A stretch of 64,000 bases of DNA from an uncultured Lachnospira sp. (GCA_946186125.1 CAMHLZ010000013.1:1-64000); one strand, 5' to 3'. Shown: positions 26,929 through 36,051, numbered from the stretch's first letter. The notes: generated by a model not told the origin, from the sequence alone. Numbers and translations: made by a program.

Positions 26929-27933
26929 ATGCAAAATTATTGTGAAGAATGTGGAAGAGAAGTTGAGACTAAAGTCGTTACAAAGAAAGAAGAATATGAA
27001 GTGTGTGGTGAAACGGTCGATGTGGAAGCACAGGTATTAATTTGTGCTGAATGTGGAGAAGAATTATATTGTGAAGAATTTGATAACGCAACGCTTACTA
27101 ATGCTTATAACGAATATCGCAGGAGACATAAGCTTTTGCTGCCCGAAGAGATTAAGAAGATAAGAGAGCAGTATGGATTAAGTCAGAGAAGCTTTGCCAG
27201 GCTCTTGAATTGGGGTGATAAGACTATCTGTCGTTATGAGAACGGTTCTATTCAGGATAAGGCTCATAACAGCCTGCTGCTATTCTTGCGTGAGCCTGAA
27301 AATATGCGGGCATATCTTACAGATAATGAAATAGTTCTTGATGAAAGACAGAAATTGAAACTGTCAGATACTGTGGAAAGATTGGAGAAGTATACGGAAT
27401 CTCTTGTTGGCAATAGATTTTTCGATTTGTTTTTCTCAAGGACTCCGTGTGAAGAAAATGGTTTCAAAGGATTTGATTATGAGAAACTTTGCGCAATGGT
27501 TCTGTTTTTCTCGCAGAAAAGCTCAGAACTGTTAAAAACAAAGCTGATGAAACTTCTTAACTATTCGGATATGATATACTACAAAGAAAATGGTATATCC
27601 ATGTCGGGTTTAAAATATGCACATCTGCCGTATGGACCTGTACCGGATAATTTTGATATGATTCTTGGTAAGATGGCAGCTGATCATATTGCGCATATTG
27701 AGGTGTTATATGACGGGGGTTATGAGAAGCATCAGGTTATACCGGAATGTGATATACCTGAGGGTATATTATCTGAGGCAGAAATTGATGTGCTTAATCG
27801 CATATATGAAAAATTTAAAAATTATGGTTCTGTTGAGATATCTGAATATTCACATAACGAAAAAGGATATAAAGCTACAAAAACAGGAGAAATCATTTCG
27901 TATTCCTACGCGATGGACATAGACTTGAATTGA
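26929..27933 (+). CDS. MqsA-type zinc-finger/HTH antitoxin fused to a Panacea (DUF4065) domain
   Basis: A 334-residue protein in three parts. Residues 1-65 hold two CxxC pairs (YCEECGRE and LICAECGEE), as in the zinc domain of MqsA. Residues ~80-140 are an Xre-type helix-turn-helix (IKKIREQYGLSQRSFARLLN, TICRYENGS). Residues ~175-310 match the Panacea/SocA-like DUF4065 domain (KLCAMVLFFSQKSSELLKTKL, LLNYSDMIYYKENG, GLKYAHLPYGPVPDNFDMIL). Panacea domains neutralise many unrelated toxins. Expected role: bind the upstream MqsR-like toxin and repress the operon through the HTH. ATG 26929 follows AAAAGGAGG at optimal distance. Confidence 0.85.
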   Translation: MQNYCEECGREVETKVVTKKEEYEVCGETVDVEAQVLICAECGEELYCEEFDNATLTNAYNEYRRRHKLLLPEEIKKIREQYGLSQRSFARLLNWGDKTICRYENGSIQDKAHNSLLLFLREPENMRAYLTDNEIVLDERQKLKLSDTVERLEKYTESLVGNRFFDLFFSRTPCEENGFKGFDYEKLCAMVLFFSQKSSELLKTKLMKLLNYSDMIYYKENGISMSGLKYAHLPYGPVPDNFDMILGKMAADHIAHIEVLYDGGYEKHQVIPECDIPEGILSEAEIDVLNRIYEKFKNYGSVEISEYSHNEKGYKATKTGEIISYSYAMDIDLN

Positions 27934-27944
27934 TAATATAAATG

Positions 27945-27984
27945 AGGCTGCACATTAACTTTTATAAAAGTTAACATGCAGCCT
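27945..27984. terminator. Hairpin between convergent genes
   Basis: AGGCTGCA-CA-TTAACTT pairs with AAGTTAA-CA-TGCAGCCT around an A/T-rich loop with a two-base internal mismatch. It lies between the antitoxin stop and the stop of the minus-strand permease. No T run follows on either strand, so it is a weak terminator or an RNA-stabilising end. Confidence 0.5.
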
Positions 27985-27990
27985 GAAGTT

Positions 27991-30054
27991 CTAATCTGAA
28001 AGCTTATTAATAGTCTTTAATATCTTGCGGACTTCTTCATTATTTTCTAAAAGAATAGGTATCGAATAATAAAATCTATCATTATATTTTATAGTATATG
28101 CTAAACTTATTTTTGTGTATTCCTTTTTAGAAATAAGATAATCTTTTATATCTTCAGGTGAATCTATAACATACTGTGATAAATCTTTTAACGAACTGAG
28201 GAATGTTTCATATTTATCAGATGAATCGAATCCGTAATAAGGGTCGTCAGAATAAAGATCAAACAAATAATTATCATTCACATCTAAAATATCAACGCAT
28301 TCATTTTCACTACAAGATAATATCTTATCTTCAAAGTTGTTTAAAATATCTTCTGTATCAACTATACCTATTTTTTTTATGATATCAAAATAAGCGTTAT
28401 AAAGATTTTCATTTTCTGCTGATACGTAAAATTGAATATACATATTGCCGTAGCTGACATTGAATTTGTCAATATAGTTTGCTGAATCAGTATTTGAAAT
28501 GTTAAAAATGTAATCTAACTTTTTATCAGCAGACATATTATTGTAATCCTCAATAAAAGCCTTATAAAAATCCTGCATTTCATTATAAGTAAATCTGTAA
28601 TTTAACGCTATCGGAGAATCAGAAGTATTTTCCTCACTTATATATACAAATTCAGGTGATGGTAATGAAGGAAAACTAATATCCGTATTATTTTCAGCAA
28701 CTACATTAATTGCATTCTTAATTGAAGCAGCTTTAAGTGGTAAATGACGGAAATGCTTTTCGCCTGAATTATCAATAAAGCAGACCTGATAATAGTTATA
28801 AAAATTATCTTCATCCAATTCTATTTCATATGAAGTTTTATTAACTGTATTTTTCAGAATCCTGCAAAAAGATTCTATATTTTTTTCATCAGTAATTGTT
28901 ATATAATAGTTGCCAAAATTATACGCGGAATCGTCAGTTTCAGAAGTATATAATCTGATGGATTTCAATGAACCGGCATCAGGAGTATATGACGTAATAC
29001 CATCGACAATGGCATTTATGCCGAATATTAAAAGCACATTAAGCAATGCGACAATTATTAATCCGGGGATAGCTTTTGGAATATTTCTAAGCATACGGGT
29101 AGTTAATATTTCGTATACAAAATACGCTATGGCAATAAATACATAAATCGAAACAATACTTCTAAAATCATCTGAATCCATGACTATCTGATTAATAGGT
29201 ATCAGACACATCAGCATGGTAAATACAATTCTGTATATGTGTTGCAATATAGGATTAGATGCTGCATTACCTGCTGTTTCGCTTTTCCTTATATTAAACA
29301 GTATAAGTGCAACCGTAAAAAATATTATAAATAATACAAAGGTATATAAAATATATATGTGTGACATATAACAATCCGAGTAAGATCCAGAATAGAAATT
29401 GCTAATGAAAAATGTCACAAGATTATACTTTCCCGTCAATAAAGGTGAAAAATGTTCACCGCTGAAAATAGCTGTTTTTCCTGAAATATTTCCTAAAATA
29501 AATAGAGAAAAAACCTTAGGAGCTATTAAAATAAGTCCCGAAACAATAACGTTTGAAAGAATCGTTCCGGTTATGGATTGAGCAATACAGATTCCGGCAA
29601 CAACCGTTATTGAAGCTGCAAATATACCTATCAGTGAGAGAAACAAAGCTCTGCCGTTAATCGAAATATCATTAATCATAGCATATGATGATACAACGCT
29701 GACGATTGATGAAACGGACATTATACATGCAATCCAGAATAAAATTGATGAAAAAAAGCTTACAAACACACAGGTTCTGGTATGAGGAATCGACTGAAAA
29801 AAATCACTCGAATTTCTCTTTAGCAAAAATCCAAACAAATACAGCGTCATACAAGGTACAAAAAACATATGCATACCATATAACATTGGCTGGAAATTAT
29901 CCAGTGTATATTCAACACTGGAAGGATTGTAATAATTATATGGAATGAGAAATGCCTCAGCTAAAAATATTATCAAAAAGATAAAACCAATAATTTTTAA
30001 TTGTCTTATACCTTCGATAAACAAATTAAAATCAAAAATTTTCTTCTTACTCAT
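27991..30054 (-). CDS. ABC-2-type transporter permease with large extracellular domain
   Basis: A 687-residue membrane protein. N-terminal half: about seven or eight hydrophobic segments beginning with IIGFIFLIIFLAEAFLI, with SDFFQSIPHTRT between helices, a sequence seen in bacitracin/YtrC-type permeases. The C-terminal ~330 residues are soluble and acidic (LYTSETDDSAYNFGNYYITI, EFVYISEENTSDSP), with no recognised domain. The start is set at 30054 because GGAGGTGACAACG lies just before it; it overlaps the ATPase gene by 8 bases. Third gene of the GntR-ABC operon. Substrate unknown; cell-envelope stress or peptide antibiotic handling is likely for YtrA-linked transporters. Confidence 0.8.
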   Translation of the reverse strand: MSKKKIFDFNLFIEGIRQLKIIGFIFLIIFLAEAFLIPYNYYNPSSVEYTLDNFQPMLYGMHMFFVPCMTLYLFGFLLKRNSSDFFQSIPHTRTCVFVSFFSSILFWIACIMSVSSIVSVVSSYAMINDISINGRALFLSLIGIFAASITVVAGICIAQSITGTILSNVIVSGLILIAPKVFSLFILGNISGKTAIFSGEHFSPLLTGKYNLVTFFISNFYSGSYSDCYMSHIYILYTFVLFIIFFTVALILFNIRKSETAGNAASNPILQHIYRIVFTMLMCLIPINQIVMDSDDFRSIVSIYVFIAIAYFVYEILTTRMLRNIPKAIPGLIIVALLNVLLIFGINAIVDGITSYTPDAGSLKSIRLYTSETDDSAYNFGNYYITITDEKNIESFCRILKNTVNKTSYEIELDEDNFYNYYQVCFIDNSGEKHFRHLPLKAASIKNAINVVAENNTDISFPSLPSPEFVYISEENTSDSPIALNYRFTYNEMQDFYKAFIEDYNNMSADKKLDYIFNISNTDSANYIDKFNVSYGNMYIQFYVSAENENLYNAYFDIIKKIGIVDTEDILNNFEDKILSCSENECVDILDVNDNYLFDLYSDDPYYGFDSSDKYETFLSSLKDLSQYVIDSPEDIKDYLISKKEYTKISLAYTIKYNDRFYYSIPILLENNEEVRKILKTINKLSD

Positions 30055-30964
30055 CGTTGTCACCTCCGTTAAATACATCATCAAAGCTATAACCAAGTGC
30101 AGCCATCTCATAGGTAAATACTTCTTCAAGTGTCAGCGGAAGAATATCTAACAATATAGGATGCATATTGTTTAACATCTCCGTGCATTTTTCTCTGCTG
30201 CCCTTTACAATCATATTAGCTACAGAGCCTGATTTTGTATAATGGAGCATTTCAATACCTTCGAATTTTGATTTGTCAAATGGTTCACTAAATGCAATCT
30301 GAATCTTAAATAAAGATGTTTTCAGATTGGAAATATCACTTTCAAATACAAGGCCGCCCTTATGAAGGAGTGCAAGCTGGTCACAGGTATCTTCCAATTC
30401 TCTTAAAGAATGGGAGGTTATAATAGCCGTAGCTTTTCTTTCAATTACATCTTCACAGATGAGTTTTTTCACAAGTGCTCTCATAACCGGATCAAGTCCG
30501 TCAAATGTTTCATCAAAAAACAAATAATCAGGATGACATGAGAGTGAAAGAATTATCGCTGCCTGACGTTTCATACCTTTTGAAAATGTATTAAGTGACT
30601 TCTTAGGATTAAGATTAAAACCATCAGTAAGTTCTTTAAATCTTCCGTAATCAAAGTTTGTATATACAGATGAATAAAGTTTTGCCATTCTGTTCATATT
30701 TGAACCCGGGAGAAAATATAAATCATCCGGTACAAATGAAACATTTTCCTTAACCTTAGGGTTTTCCCACACATTATCATCGTCTATAGTAATCAAACCT
30801 GTGTCAGCCTTATATATTCCTGTAATAAGACGTAAAAAAGTAGATTTTCCTGCACCGTTGGAACCGACCATTCCATATATGACACCTTTTGGTATGGAAC
30901 AGGAAATGTTATCTAAGGCTTTGAAATTTTCAAAGTTTTTAGTTACATTTTCAGCTTTAATCAT
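30047..30964 (-). CDS. ABC transporter ATP-binding protein (YtrB-like)
   Basis: A 305-residue ATPase. Walker A is GSNGAGKSTFLR near residue 39, the signature is TFSKGMKRQAAI near 133, Walker B is DYLFFDETFDGLDP near 155, and the H-loop is ITSHSLREL near 190. The C-terminal tail with VFTYEMAALGYS is typical of this class. ATG 30964 is chosen because AAGGAGGG lies upstream; it overlaps the GntR gene by 8 bases and the permease gene by 8 bases, so translation of all three is coupled. It powers the adjacent permease. Confidence 0.92.
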   Translation of the reverse strand: MIKAENVTKNFENFKALDNISCSIPKGVIYGMVGSNGAGKSTFLRLITGIYKADTGLITIDDDNVWENPKVKENVSFVPDDLYFLPGSNMNRMAKLYSSVYTNFDYGRFKELTDGFNLNPKKSLNTFSKGMKRQAAIILSLSCHPDYLFFDETFDGLDPVMRALVKKLICEDVIERKATAIITSHSLRELEDTCDQLALLHKGGLVFESDISNLKTSLFKIQIAFSEPFDKSKFEGIEMLHYTKSGSVANMIVKGSREKCTEMLNNMHPILLDILPLTLEEVFTYEMAALGYSFDDVFNGGDNDE

Positions 30965-31343
30965 TTTCCATGCCCTCCTTCTTTTTATAAGCATTATTGA
31001 TACAATCAATAAGTTCTTCCTTTGAAATATTTGCCAATGCAAGTTCAAATACTAAATCTTCAAGTTCTGATAATTTTTCGCGTTTAAACTGACTCAAAAT
31101 ATTATTCGCCTCCTCTGATACAAAACATCCCCTTCCGGGAACTGAATAAATTATGCCTCGTCTGTCCAATTCTGAATAAGCCTTCTGAATAGTATTAGGA
31201 TTGATGGAAAGATCAACCGCCAAGCTTCTTACAGAAGGAATTTTATCGTTTGATTTAAGAATACCTATTAAAACAAAATGCTCGATTTGTGCGATTAATT
31301 GTTCGTAAACAGGTTGTCTTGACATTATATCGATTGAAAACAT
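30957..31343 (-). CDS. GntR-family repressor, YtrA subfamily
   Basis: A 128-residue regulator. The N-terminal winged helix-turn-helix has QPVYEQLIAQIEHFVLIG, KIPSVRSLAVDLSINPNTIQ and AYSELDRRGIIYSVPGRGCF. Only a short C-terminal dimerisation segment follows, as in the YtrA subfamily, which has no large effector domain. It is first in the GntR-ATPase-permease operon, and a perfect inverted repeat overlaps the transcription start, which fits autorepression. AAGGAGGTG precedes the ATG. Confidence 0.92.
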   Translation of the reverse strand: MFSIDIMSRQPVYEQLIAQIEHFVLIGILKSNDKIPSVRSLAVDLSINPNTIQKAYSELDRRGIIYSVPGRGCFVSEEANNILSQFKREKLSELEDLVFELALANISKEELIDCINNAYKKKEGMEND

Positions 31344-31370
31344 AAAACACCTCCTTTATAAAAAAAACCA

Positions 31371-31395
31371 TGTGTACTATATCGAATAGTACACA
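31371..31395. promoter_or_regulatory. Probable operator of the GntR regulator
   Basis: A perfect inverted repeat, TGTGTACTAT-N5-ATAGTACACA, lies directly downstream of the -10 box of the minus-strand promoter, where a bound repressor would block initiation. Confidence 0.78.
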
Positions 31396-31396
31396 C

Positions 31397-31425
31397 AATA
31401 TACCATTAATTTTATTATGTGTCAA
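31397..31425 (-). promoter_or_regulatory. Predicted promoter of the GntR-ABC operon
   Basis: On the minus strand TTGACA (complement of 31420-31425) and TATATT (complement of 31397-31402) are 17 bp apart, a near-consensus sigma-A promoter. Confidence 0.7.
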
Positions 31426-31433
31426 GATATAAG

Positions 31434-31462
31434 TTGCAATTTTTTCAGAAACTATTTATAAT
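31434..31462 (+). promoter_or_regulatory. Predicted promoter of the rel operon
   Basis: TTGCAA at 31434-31439 and TATAAT at 31457-31462 are 17 bp apart. Transcription from here would place repeat copy B in the leader of rel. Confidence 0.6.
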
Positions 31463-31495
31463 GAAAAAATAAAAAGATATTTTCATACTAATCTA

Positions 31496-31625
31496 CATTC
31501 CGAGCACTTTGTGCGAGGAAGCGCACGAGAAATTCACGAAGGTGTTTTCTGGTGTCGCATCAGAGCTATTTGGGCTCGGCACAAATATCCGTGTGAAAAA
31601 TCATATATCAATATGATTTTTTACA
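31496..31625 (-). repeat. 130-bp structured repeat, copy B (inverted relative to copy A)
   Basis: Reverse complement of the element at 24086-24215: the same length, with 8 mismatches by eye. One mismatch pair keeps base pairing in the central hairpin (CGC/GCG in copy A becomes CAC/GTG here), and GTGCG/CGCAC is a perfect stem in this copy. Read on the plus strand, it ends with AAAAATCATAT/ATATGATTTTTT, a terminator-like stem with a T run 28 bases before the rel start. Confidence 0.85.
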
Positions 31626-31653
31626 TTACCTATCATTTCGTGGAGGTGAAGCC

Positions 31654-33945
31654 ATGAGTCAGGACTTTGCAGAAGAAAAGAAAGAAATTATTACCAACGT
31701 TCAGGAAGTGAAAAAAGAAGAAGATTTTGAAAATCCGGATGAATTGTTTGCAGGTTTAAAGCTTGCGATATTAAAGTACCATCCGTCAGCCGATTTATCC
31801 ATGGTTGAGAAGGCATACAAAGTGGCACGTGATGCACATAAAGACCAAAGAAGAAAGTCAGGAGAACCATATATTATACATCCTGTTTCAGTTGCTATTA
31901 TTCTGGCAGAATTAGAGCTTGATAAGGAAACGATTGTTGCCGGACTTTTACACGATGTCGTAGAGGATACGGATTTGACGCTTGAAGATATAGAGCGCGA
32001 ATTTAATCCGGAGATTGCACTTTTGGTAGACGGTGTTACCAAACTTACACAATTGAATTATTCAGCTGACAAGGTTGAACTGCAGGCCGAGAATTTAAGA
32101 AAGATGTTTTTAGCTATGGCAAAAGATATCCGTGTTATCATTATAAAGCTTGCTGACCGCCTGCATAATCTGCGTACATTGCAGTACATGAAACCTGAGA
32201 AGCAGCGTGAAAAAGCGAGAGAAACGATGGATATATATTCTCCTATCGCACAGAGACTCGGAATTTCAAAGATTAAGATAGAACTGGATGATTTATCACT
32301 CAGATATTTAAAGCCTGATGTGTATTTTGATCTTGTCAACCAGATTGAGCAAAAGAAGACTTCAAGAGATAAGTTCATACAGGACATAGTGGATGAAGTG
32401 AAAAAGCATATTGAGAATGCGGGAATAGAGGCGAAGATTGACGGACGGGTAAAGCATTTCTTTAGTATTTACAGAAAGATGGTCAACCAGGATAAGACAC
32501 TTGACCAGATTTATGATTTATTTGCTGTCAGAATTATTGTAGACAGTGTCAAGGAGTGTTATGCGGCATTGGGCGTAATACATGAGATGTATAAGCCTAT
32601 ACCGGGCAGATTCAAAGATTATATAGCCATGCCAAAACCTAACATGTATCAGTCACTTCATACTACTTTAATAGGGCCAAGCGGTATGCCGTTTGAAGTG
32701 CAGATAAGGACTTATGAGATGCATAAGACATCCGAATACGGTATCGCAGCACATTGGAAGTATAAGGAAAATGCTGACGGAAAGAATACGGCAGATACCG
32801 AAGAAGCAAAGTTAAGCTGGCTCAGACAGATTCTTGAATGGCAGAGAGAGATGTCGGATAATAAAGAATTTATGAGTCTCCTAAAGAGTGATTTGAATTT
32901 GTATTCCAAGAATATATATTGTTTTACACCTACGGGAGATGTGCTTAATCTGCCAAACGGTTCAACACCGATTGATTTTGCATATGCAATTCATAGTGCT
33001 GTAGGAAATAAAATGGTCGGTGCGAGGGTCAATGGGAAAATGGTTCCTATTGATTATAAGATTAAAAATGGTGACAGAATTGAAGTAATAACATCACAGA
33101 ATTCAAAAGGACCGAGCAGAGACTGGTTAAATATTGTGATGAGCACACAGGCTAAGAATAAAATTAACCAGTGGTTTAAGTCTGAATTAAAAGAAGACAA
33201 TATTGCAAAGGGAAAAGAAATCGTAGAAAAGTATTGTAAGTCAAAAGCAATTATGCTCAGCGAATACACAAAGCCTGAGTATCTTGAAAAGGTGCTTGCA
33301 AAGTATGGTTTCAGAGACTGGAATTCAGTACTTGCGGCTATCGGCCACGGTGGATTAAAAGAAGGTCAGGTAATTAACAGGCTTATAGAAGAATATGAGA
33401 AAAAACGTAAGCATGAGGTTACTGATGAAGAGATACTTGAGGCCGTAAGCGAAGGTGGTATTAAAGCTAAGAAGACAAATGATAAGGGCGGTATCACTGT
33501 AAAAGGCATACATGATGTTGCAGTCAGATTCTCAAAATGCTGTAATCCTGTTCCGGGTGATGAAATCGTGGGATTTGTGACAAGGGGCAGAGGTGTGTCT
33601 ATTCACAGAACGGATTGTATCAACATTTTGAATATGCCTGAGTTAGAGCGTACGAGGATTATTGAGGCTGAGTGGCAGCAGGGAGCCGAGGGCAGCAAAG
33701 ACGAAAAATACATGGCTGAGATTAATATCTTTGCTAATAACCGTACGGGAATACTTGCAGACTTGTCAAAGATAATGACTGAGAGACAGATTGATGTCAG
33801 AAGCATGAATGTAAGAACGAGTAAACAGGGACTTGCGACTATCTCAATGTCCTTTGAGATTGGAAGCGTTCAGGAATTAAACAGACTTATTGACAAGATG
33901 AGAAATGTTGAAAGCATTATTGATATAAAGAGAACAACAGGTTAG
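31654..33945 (+). CDS. rel: Bifunctional (p)ppGpp synthetase/hydrolase
   Basis: Makes and degrades the stringent-response alarmones. The 763-residue chain has the full Rel order: HD hydrolase domain (PYIIHPVSVAIILAEL, LLHDVVEDTDLT near residue 99, IIKLADRLHNLRTL), synthetase domain (YDLFAVRIIVDS, GRFKDYIAMPKPNMYQSLHT near 327, EVQIRTYEMHKTSEYGIAAH), TGS domain near 405-465 (YCFTPTGDVLNLPNGSTPID), a zinc-finger-like region (RFSKCCNPVPGDEIVGF), and a C-terminal ACT domain (IFANNRTGILADLSKIM). GGAGGTG precedes the ATG. It leads a seven-gene operon that ends after thyA. Confidence 0.96.
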   Translation: MSQDFAEEKKEIITNVQEVKKEEDFENPDELFAGLKLAILKYHPSADLSMVEKAYKVARDAHKDQRRKSGEPYIIHPVSVAIILAELELDKETIVAGLLHDVVEDTDLTLEDIEREFNPEIALLVDGVTKLTQLNYSADKVELQAENLRKMFLAMAKDIRVIIIKLADRLHNLRTLQYMKPEKQREKARETMDIYSPIAQRLGISKIKIELDDLSLRYLKPDVYFDLVNQIEQKKTSRDKFIQDIVDEVKKHIENAGIEAKIDGRVKHFFSIYRKMVNQDKTLDQIYDLFAVRIIVDSVKECYAALGVIHEMYKPIPGRFKDYIAMPKPNMYQSLHTTLIGPSGMPFEVQIRTYEMHKTSEYGIAAHWKYKENADGKNTADTEEAKLSWLRQILEWQREMSDNKEFMSLLKSDLNLYSKNIYCFTPTGDVLNLPNGSTPIDFAYAIHSAVGNKMVGARVNGKMVPIDYKIKNGDRIEVITSQNSKGPSRDWLNIVMSTQAKNKINQWFKSELKEDNIAKGKEIVEKYCKSKAIMLSEYTKPEYLEKVLAKYGFRDWNSVLAAIGHGGLKEGQVINRLIEEYEKKRKHEVTDEEILEAVSEGGIKAKKTNDKGGITVKGIHDVAVRFSKCCNPVPGDEIVGFVTRGRGVSIHRTDCINILNMPELERTRIIEAEWQQGAEGSKDEKYMAEINIFANNRTGILADLSKIMTERQIDVRSMNVRTSKQGLATISMSFEIGSVQELNRLIDKMRNVESIIDIKRTTG

Positions 33946-33973
33946 AGTTTCATTGTAGTAAAGGAATGCAGAA

Positions 33974-34594
33974 ATGAGTTATGTAGTAAAAAGAATGATG
34001 TTAGGTCCCGTGCAGACCAACACCTATATTGCGTATGATGATAAAATTGGAGAAGCAGTCATAGTAGATCCGGCTGCGTCAGCTGACAGAATAGCAGAAA
34101 AAATTACCGGTATGGGTGTAAAACCCGTGGCTGTTCTTCTAACACACGGACACTTTGATCACATTGGAGCCGTAGAAGAATTAAGAGATAAATATGGCAT
34201 AAAAGTATATGCTTACGAAGATGAAAAAGAAATTCTCTGCTCCGACGCAAATCTGGCCATAATGATGGGTGAGAGAATATGTCTGGATGCAGATGAATAT
34301 TTAAGAGATTTACAGGTACTTGAACTGGGCGGTGTTAAGTATAAGGTTTTTCATACGCCGGGACACACAAAAGGCAGCTGCTGTTATTACGTTGAAAATG
34401 AAAAAGTATTATTCAGCGGTGATACTATGTTTTGTCAGTCATACGGACGTACGGATTTCCCTACGGGAAGCTATGGTGTGTTGATGAGGTCAATACAGAG
34501 ACTGCTTGAACTCTCAGATGACGTGACAGTATATCCGGGTCATAATGAAGATACTAAGATAGGCTATGAAAGGAAAATGTATGATTTTAATTGA
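33974..34594 (+). CDS. MBL-fold metallo-hydrolase (GloB-like)
   Basis: A 206-residue metallo-beta-lactamase-fold hydrolase. The metal-binding motif is LLTHGHFDHIGAVEEL near residue 55; further ligands are in FHTPGHTKGSCCYYV, LFSGDTMF and VYPGHNEDT. Its short length and lack of a C-terminal extension place it with the glyoxalase-II-like YcbL group, which hydrolyses thioesters of small molecules. This gene follows rel by 28 bases and overlaps the frame of hemZ. The rel-MBL-hemZ order is common in clostridia. True substrate unknown. Confidence 0.87.
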   Translation: MSYVVKRMMLGPVQTNTYIAYDDKIGEAVIVDPAASADRIAEKITGMGVKPVAVLLTHGHFDHIGAVEELRDKYGIKVYAYEDEKEILCSDANLAIMMGERICLDADEYLRDLQVLELGGVKYKVFHTPGHTKGSCCYYVENEKVLFSGDTMFCQSYGRTDFPTGSYGVLMRSIQRLLELSDDVTVYPGHNEDTKIGYERKMYDFN

Positions 34595-36038
34595 GTATAC
34601 AGGAGAGGAAGATTTTCTGTATGATATACAGGGAATTGTAAGATCATTTTTTCCGGGTATTGATATGACGCTGGAACATGACAGTTCTGCAGATATGGTG
34701 CTAAAGGTTGACATAAGTGAAAAAAAGGTTGCATTTGAATTAGATGGTGGAGAGCGTATAACCGGTAAGACTCAGAAAATTGACAGGTCAGACAGAAAAG
34801 ATACAAAAAATATTTTAAAAAGAACTTTATATGATATATTAAAGGAATATACGGGAAAGACACTTCCATGGGGAACACTTTCAGGAATAAGACCTACAAA
34901 AATCACTACAGAACTATTAAAATTAGGAAAATCAATTGATGAGATACATGATTACATAGAAAAAGAATACTATCTTTCAGGAAAAAAGGCTGAATTAAGT
35001 ATCAATATTTCAAAACAGGAGCTTAAGATATTGTCAGAGATTGATTATAAAAACGGATACAGTATATACATAGGGATTCCGTTTTGTCCAAGCAGATGTG
35101 CGTATTGCTCATTCACGTCATATCCGCTTAGTATTTATAAGAAAAAGACAGATGCGTATATTGAGACACTTTTAAAAGAGCTGGATTTTATTGCAGAAAG
35201 CTACAAAGATAAAAAGCTTAATACAATATACATTGGCGGTGGTACACCGACTACACTTGAGCCGTATCAGTCGGACAGACTGTTAACACATATTGAAAAC
35301 ATTTTTGATTTTTCACAGATGAAGGAATTTACTGTAGAGGCAGGAAGACCTGACAGCATTACAAAGGAAAAACTTGAAGTTATAAGAAGTCATCCGGTCA
35401 CAAGAATATCGGTCAATCCACAGACAATGAGTGACAAGACTTTGCAGGTAATCGGGAGAAAGCATACTACGGACCAGTTTTACGAGGCATTTGAAACTGC
35501 AAGAGACTGTGGCTTTGATAATATTAATGTTGATTTAATAGTCGGATTGCCGGGAGAAGGACCTGATGAGATAAAAAACACTATGGAAAAAATAAGTGCT
35601 ATTTCGCCTGAAAGTGTAACCGTGCACTCATTAGCAATTAAGAGAGCTGCCAGATTAAATACTTCAAAGTCTGATTTTTTGGAGTATTCGAGTGTGAACA
35701 GCGAAGAGATAATGGAATTAACTGCCCAATACACCAAAAATATGGGCATGTTGCCGTATTATCTTTACAGGCAGAAGAATATGACCGGCAACTTAGAAAA
35801 TGTTGGATATGCAAAGCCTGGAAAAGAGGGAATATATAATATCCTTATAATGGAAGAAAAACAGAGTATAATAGGAGCGGGGGCAGGAGCAGCAACAAAG
35901 ATGGTATTTCCGGAAGAAAAAGACGGAAGAAGAATACAAAGAATAGAGAATGTAAAAGATGTTGACTGTTATATAGACAGAATTGATGAAATGATAGGCA
36001 GAAAAAGGAATTTTATTGATGAGTTTGGATGTTTCTGA
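34581..36038 (+). CDS. hemZ: HemZ-type oxygen-independent coproporphyrinogen III oxidase
   Basis: A radical SAM enzyme of the HemN/HemZ family, 485 residues. An N-terminal ~140-residue extension typical of HemZ (SGIRPTKITTELL) precedes the radical SAM core with the cluster motif CxxxCxxC in PFCPSRCAYCSF near residue 170, YIGGGTPTTLEPYQ, EAGRPDSITKEKLE, and NVDLIVGLPGEG. The C-terminal part has YYLYRQKNMTGNLENVGYA. Start at 34581 is preferred to 34566 because AAGGA lies between them at good spacing. In anaerobes without a full heme pathway, HemZ-like proteins may serve other roles; this remains open. Confidence 0.88.
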   Translation: MILIEYTGEEDFLYDIQGIVRSFFPGIDMTLEHDSSADMVLKVDISEKKVAFELDGGERITGKTQKIDRSDRKDTKNILKRTLYDILKEYTGKTLPWGTLSGIRPTKITTELLKLGKSIDEIHDYIEKEYYLSGKKAELSINISKQELKILSEIDYKNGYSIYIGIPFCPSRCAYCSFTSYPLSIYKKKTDAYIETLLKELDFIAESYKDKKLNTIYIGGGTPTTLEPYQSDRLLTHIENIFDFSQMKEFTVEAGRPDSITKEKLEVIRSHPVTRISVNPQTMSDKTLQVIGRKHTTDQFYEAFETARDCGFDNINVDLIVGLPGEGPDEIKNTMEKISAISPESVTVHSLAIKRAARLNTSKSDFLEYSSVNSEEIMELTAQYTKNMGMLPYYLYRQKNMTGNLENVGYAKPGKEGIYNILIMEEKQSIIGAGAGAATKMVFPEEKDGRRIQRIENVKDVDCYIDRIDEMIGRKRNFIDEFGCF

Positions 36039-36051
36039 GATGGAGGATTAT

